Shown here: piece by piece, positions 1 through 6,852 of the stretch
Layout of the letters: every line of letters starts with the position of its first letter
Numbering within the stretch: the first letter of the stretch is position 1
Virus record (IMG/VR): IMGVR_UViG_3300021406_000052
Location: 1-20,810 of that record
Direction: 5' to 3' (one strand)
DNA from: a virus
Length of the DNA: 20,810 bases
Notes under the pieces: model-generated
Told to the model about the DNA's origin: nothing
The model's input: the letters and a program-made list of their open reading frames with translations, nothing else
The model's database searches: none
Position numbers and translations under genes: made by a program

Positions 1-398
1 TCCTTCACGTTACGGCCCTCATCGTGAGCGATCGCCGTCTTCACCATCTCCAACGGCACCTCAACACCTTCCCACCGGAACGTGTACCGCACCGACGGAT
101 CATCAGCCTTAACCATCCCAAACGTCAAATACGGCAACCCGCGCTGATTCTTACCGAACTGCGCCCGAGCCTTCGGGTTCGGCACCCAAGTCTGCCCATC
201 CTCAAACTCGATCCCATTCTCGATGGCCTTGTTGACATCCAACGCGATCCGGCACGCAAACCGAACCTCCTGCGCAACATCGCTGCCATCCTTGAACGCA
301 TCAGCGATCAACCGCCGCTGCGCCCGCGTCACCACATGCTGCGCCTCAATGTCCACATCAATAGACCCCTGGAACAGCTCGTTCCTACTTTTACTCAT
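1..398 (-). CDS. Hypothetical phage protein, 3' end outside window
   Basis: An open minus-strand frame runs from ATG at 398 to the window edge, giving 132 visible residues that begin MSKSRNELFQGSIDVDIEAQ. The start overlaps the stop of the upstream gene by 8 nt (ATGAGTAA), and an AGGAG lies about 12 nt upstream. The protein is charged and looks soluble, with a likely helical first half (residues 15-60) and a later segment, GLPYLTFGMVKADDPSVRYT, that looks like beta structure. I see no signal peptide or membrane segment. I do not recognise the family. As the last member of a chain of overlapping genes downstream of the capsid gene it could be a connector, a tail-related protein or an accessory protein, and nothing in the sequence decides between these. 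The reading frame itself is well supported by codon character and coupling; the function is unknown. Confidence 0.7.
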   Translation of the reverse strand, partial: MSKSRNELFQGSIDVDIEAQHVVTRAQRRLIADAFKDGSDVAQEVRFACRIALDVNKAIENGIEFEDGQTWVPNPKARAQFGKNQRGLPYLTFGMVKADDPSVRYTFRWEGVEVPLEMVKTAIAHDEGRNVK

Positions 399-714
399 GG
401 TTGTGTCGCTCTCCTATCCATTTCCTAACGGGCCGCAACAACTCCACCAAACGCTGCCGCGGCGGCAGCGGCGGCGCACCCGCCGCTGCACGTTCCACAT
501 AAACATCAAGACGATCCGTACCAAGCAACTCCACATGCCCGTCCGGCGACCTCTTGATCCGGCCATCGGCCACCATAGACCAATACGTCCCCCGCACCTC
601 ACTCTGATGGAACGGGTGCTGAGTCGACACCGCCCTAATCACCGTCGACACGGTCGCATCCCGCCCCTGCTCGGCGATCGTCTGCAGCAACGCAGTCTCA
701 ATGGCAGCGTTCAC
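391..714 (-). CDS. Small winged-helix-like hypothetical protein
   Basis: This encodes 107 aa from a GTG whose bases overlap the TGA of the preceding gene (GTGA), so translational coupling is likely. Residues 5-60 (ALLQTIAEQGRDATVSTV, then HPFHQSEVRGTYWSMVADGR and a following short hairpin) read like a winged helix-turn-helix: two or three helices, then a strand-turn-strand wing around SPDGHVELL. The C-terminal third is Pro/Arg rich (APPLPPRQRLVELLRPVRKW). The protein may bind DNA, or the fold may serve as a structural adaptor, as occurs in phages. The sequence shows no partner beyond its neighbours. The call as a gene is firm; the fold is a by-eye judgement, and the function is unknown. Confidence 0.7.
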   Translation of the reverse strand: MNAAIETALLQTIAEQGRDATVSTVIRAVSTQHPFHQSEVRGTYWSMVADGRIKRSPDGHVELLGTDRLDVYVERAAAGAPPLPPRQRLVELLRPVRKWIGERHNHE

Positions 715-1376
715 GCCGGCTCCTCCACCAAAATCCCCAAACCCCGCGCTGTCCGCCGAACTTCCTCCGGCGGCGGCAAATAGTCAACCGGATACACATA
801 CCGTTCTGTGCGGCTGCCCAGCTGCGCACCGCACCAGTTACAAACCTCCAGCACATACGCCAAATACCGGTCGTTGTCGTCGGCGTTCCCCAGCATCGTC
901 ATCCGCGAATGCTCACACGCCCCATCCAGGCCGTACGCCTCCGCCATCTCCGAAGCCCGATCGAACCGCGCCGCGCCCGGAGCGTGCCGCTCATAGATGC
1001 CCTGCAACTGCCAATCCGGCGCATGCCAATAGGCCACAATCCTGGCCGCAGCCGTCCTCAACCCGGTATCCCCGATGATCGTCTTACCCTCGGCGGCGAA
1101 CACCGCAACACTCTTACGGGCGTCCACGTACTGAGACCGCAACGCCTGCAACGACAACGTCCCGTATATCCCGCACTTGCACTCCTCGTCGGGTGCCGGG
1201 TGCCGAGGCGGCGCGATCCTGTGCATCGTCGACCCGGCGTAGCAGCGCGCCTCACACACGCCGCCCTCCCAGAAATGAGACAGCACGGTCACCGACCGCA
1301 ACCTGTTTTTGTAAAGCGCGAACGTCCGCAACGCGAACCGACCAACCTCAACATCAGGAACCACAGCTTCACTCAC
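711..1376 (-). CDS. Conserved actinobacterial CxC-motif hypothetical protein
   Basis: This is a 221-aa protein starting at GTG 1376. Residues 18-110 contain a Trp-x-x-G-x-x-x-A-x-C segment (WEGGVCEARC) and a Cys-x-Cys-Gly-Ile-Tyr motif (ECKCGIYG, about 66-72), followed by VAVFAAEGKTIIGDTGLRTA. From memory, this combination (a Cys/His segment, CGIY, then a beta strand and a 'G-x-R-A' turn) recurs in uncharacterised actinobacterial and actinophage proteins; I could not search to confirm it. Further Cys pairs occur late in the protein (VCNWCGAQL), so metal binding is plausible. There is no membrane segment. A 33-nt gap separates it from the upstream glycosyltransferase, and a TATACT box sits 7 nt before the GTG with no Shine-Dalgarno, which suggests its own leaderless transcript. 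Confidence 0.75.
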   Translation of the reverse strand: MSEAVVPDVEVGRFALRTFALYKNRLRSVTVLSHFWEGGVCEARCYAGSTMHRIAPPRHPAPDEECKCGIYGTLSLQALRSQYVDARKSVAVFAAEGKTIIGDTGLRTAAARIVAYWHAPDWQLQGIYERHAPGAARFDRASEMAEAYGLDGACEHSRMTMLGNADDNDRYLAYVLEVCNWCGAQLGSRTERYVYPVDYLPPPEEVRRTARGLGILVEEPA

Positions 1377-1389
1377 ACCACAGAGTATA
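1377..1389 (-). promoter_or_regulatory. Putative -10 box of a leaderless promoter
   Basis: On the minus strand TATACT (1389-1384) is followed by 7 nt (CTGTGGT) and then the GTG start at 1376-1374. No Shine-Dalgarno is present. The stretch TATACTCTGTGGTGTG closely matches TATAATTTGTGGTGTG ahead of the plus-strand glycosyltransferase at 7885. No convincing -35 box is visible. This is an inference from spacing and similarity. Confidence 0.5.
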
Positions 1390-1409
1390 GCAGCCCACTG
1401 GCATAACGG

Positions 1410-2084
1410 CTAATCGGGGAGATGCCTCACACAATCCTCCGCACCAATCGGCACCTCAGACAGATGCCCACACTGAACACCCGTATCCAAAAACACCTTA
1501 TGCCCCTGCGCCCGAACCTGCCGACAAAACCACAGATCATGCCCTAACTTCTGATCGTTAAGGAACAACGACCGCCCTGAGTCCCAACCCTCCAACACCG
1601 GTCGCGCGATACTTGTGCACCCGAACCCAACCCCGTCCACCTGATGCAAAGACGGCTCCACGGACCACCGGCGGACGAGGCTTCCAGACAAAGCGTGATA
1701 GTTCCCATCAGGCCCATCCCAATACGCAATCGGAGCATGCGGAGGCGTGTGCTTAAAATACGTCCCACACACAACAGCCTGCTCATCACTGTAATGAGCC
1801 ATCCGCGTCAACGCATGCAAAGGCAAAATCATGTCCTGCTCAACAAACACCAACCGGTCCCACCCCGGCACCTTAAACGCCTTCTCCATCAACCGCTCAA
1901 ACGCATCCAAAATATAGACATGATTTATCGAAATCGCATCCAACACATGCGTCTTATCCACCGCCAACCACCTACGAAAAAACTCCGCAGACACCAACTT
2001 GTACAGCGGAAACGCCACAAGCAACTTCCCCGGAACCACCCGTCCAGGAAACCCATCCGACAGCGCGGACTCCGCCAAACTCAC
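1410..2084 (-). CDS. GT-A-like glycosyltransferase, EQDM-type paralogue
   Basis: This encodes 224 aa with a GTG start overlapping the upstream TGA (GTGA). It shares an ordered set of motifs with the plus-strand proteins at 9701 and 12570: an N-terminal strand (KLLVAFPLYKLVSAEFFRRW, about 20-39), the acidic motif FVEQDMILP (about 80-88) in the place where GT-A enzymes carry DxD, a VCGTYFKH strand, VDGVGFGCTSIARPV, and a C-terminal block DLWFC..V..QGHKVFLDTGVQCGHL. GT-A (family 2-like) enzymes transfer sugars from nucleotide-sugars. The likely acceptor, by context only, is a virion protein. It is the only glycosyltransferase copy on the minus strand and the only one downstream of the capsid gene. 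The Gln in EQDM where the paralogues have His is a small difference. The family call is by pattern, so confidence in the exact enzyme class is moderate. Confidence 0.7.
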   Translation of the reverse strand: MSLAESALSDGFPGRVVPGKLLVAFPLYKLVSAEFFRRWLAVDKTHVLDAISINHVYILDAFERLMEKAFKVPGWDRLVFVEQDMILPLHALTRMAHYSDEQAVVCGTYFKHTPPHAPIAYWDGPDGNYHALSGSLVRRWSVEPSLHQVDGVGFGCTSIARPVLEGWDSGRSLFLNDQKLGHDLWFCRQVRAQGHKVFLDTGVQCGHLSEVPIGAEDCVRHLPD

Positions 2085-2410
2085 CGCTTCTCAACCTCAC
2101 GCCACCGCGCCAAAAACTCCGCCTCAAGCTCCACCGTCGGCGGATGACCACGAACCAAAACCTTCCGCGCATGACCCCACATGCTGCCGCTGTTCTCTTC
2201 ACCGGGCAAATCGATAACCAACTCACAAGCAGGATGCCTATCATTGCCCGCATGACTGATCCGCAACGTCACATCCTGATACCCCCGCCGAACAACATGC
2301 GACTCATACCCCCCATTGCAATATTCCGCGGCGATCGCCTCAACAGTGTCGAACCACACCGGCACCGCGGTGCGCCGCTCCGGCCTCTCCTCAAACGTCT
2401 TCCACACCAC
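2081..2410 (-). CDS. Hypothetical phage protein
   Basis: A frame of about 109 aa containing VPVWFDTVEAIAAEYCNGGY, a likely strand RGYQDVTLRISHAG, and CELVIDLPGEE, ending in a charged helix (ELEAEFLARWREVEKR). The start is uncertain. The frame is open back to a TTG at 2422 that overlaps the upstream stop, but a GAGG at 2420-2417 is best placed for one of the three consecutive GTG codons at 2413, 2410 or 2407; I chose 2410 (6-nt spacing). The stop overlaps the start of the glycosyltransferase gene by 4 nt. No family is recognised. The position inside a tightly packed cluster suggests co-expression with its neighbours. Confidence 0.6.
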   Translation of the reverse strand: MVWKTFEERPERRTAVPVWFDTVEAIAAEYCNGGYESHVVRRGYQDVTLRISHAGNDRHPACELVIDLPGEENSGSMWGHARKVLVRGHPPTVELEAEFLARWREVEKR

Positions 2411-2418
2411 CACACACC

Positions 2419-2715
2419 TCAATCCAACGTGTCATCATTGAAATGATTCTCAATCCCCAAAGAATCCAACCACTTCCAATACAACCGCAACACCTGACCC
2501 CGCGCCGGATCCTTATAATCCAACAACCGCAACGTATCACCAAAAAAATCCAACAACTCCTGATGCTCCGGAGCCGCCTCACCCCTCAAATACGCACACC
2601 TACCACGATGCACACCACCACGACCGTTACCGGTGTCCACCGCCAACGTGTTACCCACCGTCAACGGGCCACAACACACACCACACAACCCGCCCCACAA
2701 CTCAGCAGAAGCCAT
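2419..2715 (-). CDS. Small Cys-containing hypothetical protein
   Basis: This encodes 98 aa from ATG at 2715, which overlaps the stop of the upstream 54-aa gene (TGATG). The N-terminal third has CGVCCGP (residues 11-17), then NTLAVDTGNGRGGVHRGRC. The Cys-x2-Cys, a hydrophobic-Val-Asp strand and a third Cys at residue 40 vaguely recall the zinc/beta-beta-alpha layout of endonuclease VII-like HNH proteins, but the catalytic DHxH residues are missing (DTGN instead). So this is either a decayed relative or an unrelated zinc-binding protein. The C-terminal half (EHQELLDFFGDTLRLLDYKD) is helical and acidic. I do not recognise the family. The real-gene call rests on coupling and codon character. Confidence 0.6.
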   Translation of the reverse strand: MASAELWGGLCGVCCGPLTVGNTLAVDTGNGRGGVHRGRCAYLRGEAAPEHQELLDFFGDTLRLLDYKDPARGQVLRLYWKWLDSLGIENHFNDDTLD

Positions 2716-2879
2716 CAACGACCCCGACGCCAGCCGCCGGCGTACCGGCCCAGATAGAAGTCCCGAAGCTCAGCGGACCGACGCTCGACGCACCGACGGT
2801 CACGCTCAGCCACCAAGGCGCGCATCTCACGCACCACCCAATCATCAGGCGCAACGAAAGCCGAAACCCTAAGAGGCAT
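2715..2879 (-). CDS. 54-aa basic hypothetical protein
   Basis: A small frame from ATG 2879 to TGA 2717-2715, beginning MPLRVSAFVAPDDWVVREMR. The rest is a highly charged, Arg-rich helix (ALVAERDRRCVERRSAELRD) and a Gly/Trp/Arg tail. Its stop shares one base with the next ATG (TGATG), and it lies 25 nt after the upstream gene. A competing minus-strand frame covers the same bases from an ATG at 2887, but that frame lacks coupling and overlaps the well-supported upstream gene. The helix could mediate oligomerisation or nucleic-acid contact; no function is assigned. Confidence 0.55.
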   Translation of the reverse strand: MPLRVSAFVAPDDWVVREMRALVAERDRRCVERRSAELRDFYLGRYAGGWRRGR

Positions 2880-2904
2880 CCCGGCATCCTAACAGGCAGA
2901 TGGC

Positions 2905-3081
2905 CTAAACCTCGTCCATTAACACGACATCGCCCACAGTCAACGACTCCCACAACGCCGGCCACGAACCACCAAACTCCGCCAACAACCGGCTCAACTC
3001 CGTCATCCTCTTCACCCACGCCGCGAAGATAGGCCCAGCAAGCGGATCATCAGAACCAACCGCCCTCACCGACAACGCCAC
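2905..3081 (-). CDS. 58-aa hypothetical protein
   Basis: The frame is open back to 3138, but I place the start at the GTG at 3081 because GGGAGG lies 5 nt upstream of it. The product begins MALSVRAVGSDDPLAGPIFA, followed by a helix AAWVKRMTELSRLLAEFGG and WPALWESLTVGDVVLMDEV. It has no membrane segment or metal motif. A 12-bp inverted repeat lies between it and the upstream HNH gene, so it may begin a new transcript or escape a terminator. The family is unknown. Confidence 0.6.
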   Translation of the reverse strand: MALSVRAVGSDDPLAGPIFAAWVKRMTELSRLLAEFGGSWPALWESLTVGDVVLMDEV

Positions 3082-3098
3082 AAAAACCTCCCTTAAGG

Positions 3099-3150
3099 GT
3101 CCGGGGCGGTTTAGAGTGGTGCCGGCTTCGGACGACACACCGCCCCGGAC
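3099..3150. repeat. 12-bp perfect inverted repeat (terminator or operator)
   Basis: GTCCGGGGCGGT (3099-3110) and ACCGCCCCGGAC (3139-3150) are perfect reverse complements separated by 28 nt. They fill the gap between the end of the HNH gene (3160) and the Shine-Dalgarno of the next gene. No T-run follows. It could be a factor-independent terminator of the HNH gene with a long loop, or a protein-binding site. Confidence 0.5.
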
Positions 3151-3159
3151 GCGCCGAGT

Positions 3160-3846
3160 CTACGCTTCCTGCCACTTACGGAGATACCGGGCAGCGCCGA
3201 TTAGGCGATCCGGATCATCGCCGAGAAGTCCTATCCCCCGGTTACAGTTGTTGCACAGTAGCCCGCGCACAGCACCAGTCCGATGATCGTGGTCGACATG
3301 CAGCCGCTTGCCACGCTCCTCCACATGCGGTTTACCGCAGGCCGTATTCGCACACGTCCCGCCCTGGCTCGCCAACAACTCATCGAACTCAATGCCGGAC
3401 ATTCCGTAGAGCCGTCGAATGCTGGATTCGCGCTCGCGCAGATGCCAACCTTCAGGGTCTGCCGCCTTCCTAGCGCCCCGGTTGCCCTTCTGATTGATCG
3501 ATTGACATTTCTTACACGAGCTTTGGTAACGTACTGTTGTTTTCCGGCAGCGCGTATCTGTCCACGCGCCGAACTCGGACAGAGGCTTAAACTCACGGCA
3601 GCCATTACACCACCACAAATTTGGATCAGGACTTTCGGGACGCCGGCCCAAGACCGTATCAGTATCGCCATGCGTCCACCAGCGCATGTAGTGCATGCCG
3701 CACCATCCGCGAGTGGCCGCAGGCTTATCGCAATCTGGATCTTTGCATTCACGGACTGCATACAGGCGGTAATGCTTCTTGCATAACCCCTTGGCGTAGA
3801 ACGGCCTATCGCAACCGTCGTCGCCGCATTGCTTAGAATCAACCAT
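3160..3846 (-). CDS. Endonuclease VII-like HNH endonuclease with N-terminal zinc repeats
   Basis: This encodes 228 aa from ATG 3846. The frame is open to 3891, but that would start inside the capsid terminator. The C-terminal domain (about 160-225) has the recombination endonuclease VII signature: Cys165 and Cys170, then LHVDHDHRTGAVRGLLCNNC with Cys198 and Cys201, Asn202, and a helix with DDPDRLIGAARYL. The HVDHDH His/Asp residues and the Asn form the expected metal-dependent nuclease site. Upstream are two C-x4-C...C-x2-H units (residues 7-26 and 34-53, ending KKHY and GMHY) and a CxxC pair (80-83) with CKKC (111-114), so it probably has several zinc knuckles for DNA binding. It sits between the capsid gene and small late genes, as free-standing homing endonucleases often do. 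A role in resolving DNA before packaging is the alternative. Confidence 0.85.
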   Translation of the reverse strand: MVDSKQCGDDGCDRPFYAKGLCKKHYRLYAVRECKDPDCDKPAATRGWCGMHYMRWWTHGDTDTVLGRRPESPDPNLWWCNGCREFKPLSEFGAWTDTRCRKTTVRYQSSCKKCQSINQKGNRGARKAADPEGWHLRERESSIRRLYGMSGIEFDELLASQGGTCANTACGKPHVEERGKRLHVDHDHRTGAVRGLLCNNCNRGIGLLGDDPDRLIGAARYLRKWQEA

Positions 3847-3874
3847 AACTAAGACTGTAGTCACAACGGTAATC

Positions 3875-3920
3875 AATAGCAAATCCCCCACCGTCCGAAA
3901 ACGATGGGGGATTTGCTATT
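3875..3920 (-). terminator. Strong hairpin terminator after the capsid gene
   Basis: AATAGCAAATCCCCCA (3875-3890) and TGGGGGATTTGCTATT (3905-3920) form a perfect 16-bp stem with a 14-nt loop, 39 nt beyond the capsid stop codon. The stem ends are A/T rich, and no clear T-run follows. The capsid message probably ends here, or is stabilised at its 3' end. Confidence 0.8.
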
Positions 3921-3959
3921 TACGCTATTCTCCCAGCTAGGGTTGGTATCCCTAATTTG

Positions 3960-5411
3960 CTAGAAGGTCGGGGCGGTCAACCCGGTGATCGTAACTACGG
4001 ATTGCGGGTAGCGGGCTGCGCTAAACGCGAGGTAGTTGTAGATTTGGAGCAGGACCGTCAAGTTACTTGCCTTCGTCTCTGGTAAGACGCGAGCTCGGAT
4101 GCCCGATTCCCACAGCACGATGTCGCTGGCACGAAGGACATAGATGATGTCTTCGTTACCCGACGGGCTGAACGGACCGTTGGTGATCGAAATGTTCGGG
4201 TCGGTAACAACCGGCAGGCCGAACATCTGGCCCACAACCTGCTGCGAAGCGACGTCCTCCAAAACACCTGCCGTGTTGAAAAGGCCGTTAGCCGACGGCA
4301 AGAACAAAGGGCGGTCAGCCGTGTCAAGCAGCGACTGGAACCAACCCCACCGGCGGGGATGCATAACGATAACCTCAGGAGGCAGGAAGCGCTGCGTGTG
4401 CACCAACTGGATCGCGTTAGCGATAGCCGAGTACACGCCCTGAATGGTGACCGAGTCGGCGGTAACGGTCGAGATACCCGGCGTGTAGTCCACACCAAGA
4501 ACCTGGCCGTTCGAACCGGTACCGTCCAACACCTGGGTGTCGGTAGCTGCAGCGTGAGCTGCAACAAGGTCACGGAACACCACGTCGTCAAACGCGATCG
4601 GAGACTGGTCGATCAGCTGAATCGCCACACCCTGCTGACCACTGATCGTACGCACAGGTGCGTTAATGAACGTGTCCTGCAGGTCCGTGTCCGAAACCGT
4701 GGCGTTGTCAGAAGTCTGAACACCCACCGTAGTACCGGAAAGGATCTTCGGGATGTTGATCGAATCTGTTCCACCAGGCAGCGGCTGCCGTTGGACAAGG
4801 TTCGCAAAAGCGCGACCCGGACGAGCCAGTTCGATATATTGGTTCATTAACCATGCAGGTGGGACAGCGTATCCACCTTGGCCGTCGGTGCGGGAGATGT
4901 CGCGGAACTCCATGTACTCCGGGAGGGTTGCGACGTCCTGCGCGTGACGCAGAAGACGGTCCCGGCACTCGCCGGTGTCGTCCACATTCAGCGACACTTT
5001 AATCATATCTTGCATGTAGCTGCGGCGCGGGTCACCCTTCTGGTAGATGGCCTGCTCGCGGACGTGAGAGATGGTGCCCTCAGCGCGGCGGATGCGTGCG
5101 AGGTTCGAGTTGATCTGACCCGAACGCTCAACCTCGGCGCGGATCTCCTCGATGCGCTCGTCCAGGCCGATCAGCTCGGCCCCGAGAGTCTTCATCTCGT
5201 CCATGTACTTGCGGAACTCGCCGTCTTCGGCGGGGTCCAGCGTCTCGCGTCCCTGCTCACGGGCCAGCAGCAGAACTGCTTCACCCTTTTGCTGGGCGCG
5301 GGCGCGCTCTTCGTGAACCTGGCCGCGGCGCTTGATCAGGGTGGCGAGGAAGTCTTCCATGCCACCTGCAGCGACGAGGCCACGGTTCTCAATAGAACCG
5401 TACTCGCTCAT
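3960..5411 (-). CDS. HK97-fold major capsid protein
   Basis: This encodes 483 aa from ATG 5411, preceded by AAAGGTGAT with 6-8 nt spacing. The open frame extends upstream to 5555, but that extension is low-complexity and has no start signal. Residues about 18-110 form a charged coiled-coil/delta-like region (FLATLIKRRGQVHEERARAQ through IEEIRAEVERSG), as in proheads where it acts as a scaffold and is removed by the protease. The capsid body follows: GGYAVPPAWLMNQYIELARP, an INIPKI strand, GQQGVAIQLIDQSP, PPEVIVMHPRRWGWFQSLLD, QMFGLPVVTDPNI, and a C-terminal AARYPQSVVTITGLTAP. The order and spacing match HK97-like capsid proteins of actinophages. It is unusual that the protease gene lies over 11 kb away instead of directly upstream. 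The gene ends before a strong terminator. Confidence 0.93.
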   Translation of the reverse strand: MSEYGSIENRGLVAAGGMEDFLATLIKRRGQVHEERARAQQKGEAVLLLAREQGRETLDPAEDGEFRKYMDEMKTLGAELIGLDERIEEIRAEVERSGQINSNLARIRRAEGTISHVREQAIYQKGDPRRSYMQDMIKVSLNVDDTGECRDRLLRHAQDVATLPEYMEFRDISRTDGQGGYAVPPAWLMNQYIELARPGRAFANLVQRQPLPGGTDSINIPKILSGTTVGVQTSDNATVSDTDLQDTFINAPVRTISGQQGVAIQLIDQSPIAFDDVVFRDLVAAHAAATDTQVLDGTGSNGQVLGVDYTPGISTVTADSVTIQGVYSAIANAIQLVHTQRFLPPEVIVMHPRRWGWFQSLLDTADRPLFLPSANGLFNTAGVLEDVASQQVVGQMFGLPVVTDPNISITNGPFSPSGNEDIIYVLRASDIVLWESGIRARVLPETKASNLTVLLQIYNYLAFSAARYPQSVVTITGLTAPTF

Positions 5412-5663
5412 TGCGGTATCACCTTTCAGTGAAAGTTTTTTTGGGGGTACTGCTGGCTGGGTGCGTGGGCCACGTGTTGTGGTGACGACTTGGTGCGCGG
5501 GCCTCGGTGAGGTGGCGGCTTGGTTTCCGCGGAGACAGCCTTGTGGCTGTCCCAAGCAGTACCTGCGGGCTAGCGTAAAAAATGTTTACCGTGAAATGGG
5601 TGGAGCGACACGCCGTGTGTGTCGTGCAGTTTGGTGCCGTTAAAGCTGCGGGACCATTTTGTG
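5412..5663. promoter_or_regulatory. Divergent intergenic region ahead of capsid gene
   Basis: This 252-nt gap separates the capsid gene (minus) from a plus-strand gene. It should hold promoters for both, since the capsid gene is cut off from the portal/protease transcript. I see a 7-bp hairpin GACAGCC-TTGT-GGCTGTC (5534-5551), and a GTAAA/TTTAC inverted repeat around 5579-5590 that contains a GTTTACC-type word also found near 12452 and 12496. No clear -35/-10 pair stands out. The hairpin would lie in the capsid leader RNA. Confidence 0.35.
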
Positions 5664-5975
5664 ATGACCACAGGTTTTGAGGGGCTCGCGTATCCGCAGT
5701 TCGTTCCGTCGCCGGGGAAGTATTCTCAGCGGGTTAATGAGCTGCTCGATTATGGGATCGATTGGTCGACGGAGTTGCCGACTGGCGACACGATTGTGGC
5801 GTCGACCTGGGTTGGGGATACCGGTTTGACGTTATCGAATGAGTCGTTCACGACCACGACGACCACAGTCTGGGTATCTGGTGGTACCAAAAATTACCTT
5901 TACCGGGTTCTGAACACGATCACGACCGCCGGAGGTCGCGTAGCCGTTGGGAAATTGTATTTCCGAATTAAGTGA
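5664..5975 (+). CDS. Small beta-sandwich virion-like protein
   Basis: This encodes 103 aa from ATG 5664 (a GTG sits directly before it at 5661, and the frame is open to 5619). After a short N-terminus the protein reads DYGIDWSTELPTGDTIVAST, then W..DTGLTL, TTTTTTVWVSGG and YRVLNTITTAGGR. I recognise this D-W-S...DTI..STW...VW.SGG...NTI.T..GR pattern from small Ig-like/BACON-like proteins encoded near head genes of many phages and prophages, thought to be virion decoration or fibre parts; this is from memory, not a search. It overlaps the convergent HNH gene by 8 nt. There is no convincing Shine-Dalgarno, only a weak GCGGGA. Confidence 0.75.
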   Translation: MTTGFEGLAYPQFVPSPGKYSQRVNELLDYGIDWSTELPTGDTIVASTWVGDTGLTLSNESFTTTTTTVWVSGGTKNYLYRVLNTITTAGGRVAVGKLYFRIK

Positions 5976-6852
5976 TAATCAGTAGTAGTTGTTCTACAGC
6001 ATCTCGATGGTAAGTAACCACATAATTGATGAGGTCCGCTACTCGCGCCCCCTTGGGTTGACTACTAGTCTGCCATAGTTCGAGATTCTCAGGACGGTTG
6101 TCGCTGCGTAACGAGTTCTTGTGGTGAACTTCCTCACCGGCGTTTAGCGGACGGCCTAGCATCTGACTCATTACCAGAACATGCTCCTTGATGGAGCCGT
6201 CTTTACGTGCATTCGGATGGTCGGGGCGATGTAGCACGCGGTATCCATCTTTACTGATATATCCATTGACGCGGGCCTCTGCGGCGCGTATATGCAGACA
6301 CCCGGTGGAACTGCGAAGGCGACTGACACTTTTGAGTAGCTCTACACCGCACGCACAACGGCACCACCACCTTGTCGATCCACTTTTACTATTGTCTCCA
6401 CGTTTAATTACGGTCCAGTCACCGTACGTATGGCCTGTCAGGTCTACAAATCTAGCAGATGGGCGACGGCTCTTGCGGCGGCTACATCCACAGCTCTTGG
6501 TGTTACCGCTCTTGAGGGTCCCCCCGTAGAGGACTTTTTCAGTCCCGCATTCACAGCGACATAGCCACAGGGCCGCCCCGTTGGAATTATTGCCAAATTT
6601 CTCTATTACAGTCCATCTTTCAAAAGTTTTACCTGTTAGATCCTGTAAATTCGAATTTGGATGACCACGGTAACGCCGACATCCACAGCTGGCTGCCTTT
6701 TCAGTGGATAAGTAATTACCGTACATAACTTTCTCGGTGCCGCAATCACAGCGGCAAAGCCACATTGACCCGCCGTGCTTATTATTTTCTGCGCGTTCAA
6801 CGACCACCAACATACCTACAGTTTTCCCTGTCAAATCTCGTAAGGCTGGCAT
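5968..6852 (-). CDS. HNH endonuclease with three zinc/DNA-binding repeats
   Basis: This encodes 294 aa from ATG 6852, with GAAGG 6 nt upstream. Three tandem modules of about 55 aa (residues 5-60, 70-125, 136-187) each read DLTG.T...WTV........S..W.CRC.CG......, the first two ending SCGC and the third TGC. Each supplies a likely zinc site (CRCDCG, CRCECG, CRCACG). The C-terminal domain (about 195-275) is HNH_3-like: YISKDGYRVL, IKEHVLVMSQMLGRPL, EEVHHKNSLRSDNRPENLELW, with His224, His243/244 and Asn residues in the expected places, then a helix. Enzymes of this kind are usually mobile homing endonucleases with repeated sequence-recognition modules. It is unusual that its start codon shares a base with the stop of an XRE regulator (TAATG), so the two are translationally coupled. 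It is inserted head-on between plus-strand virion-like genes. Confidence 0.88.
   Translation of the reverse strand: MPALRDLTGKTVGMLVVVERAENNKHGGSMWLCRCDCGTEKVMYGNYLSTEKAASCGCRRYRGHPNSNLQDLTGKTFERWTVIEKFGNNSNGAALWLCRCECGTEKVLYGGTLKSGNTKSCGCSRRKSRRPSARFVDLTGHTYGDWTVIKRGDNSKSGSTRWWCRCACGVELLKSVSRLRSSTGCLHIRAAEARVNGYISKDGYRVLHRPDHPNARKDGSIKEHVLVMSQMLGRPLNAGEEVHHKNSLRSDNRPENLELWQTSSQPKGARVADLINYVVTYHRDAVEQLLLIIT

Noticed and set aside
2702-3019. 105-aa minus-strand frame
   Set aside because: It is Gly/Val/Trp-rich, overlaps the supported 58-aa gene, and competes with the 54-aa frame that is coupled to its neighbour.
5412-5555. N-terminal extension of the capsid protein to 5555
   Set aside because: The extension is low-complexity, lacks a ribosome binding site and crosses the hairpin at 5534-5551, while ATG 5411 has a good Shine-Dalgarno and typical capsid N-terminus.
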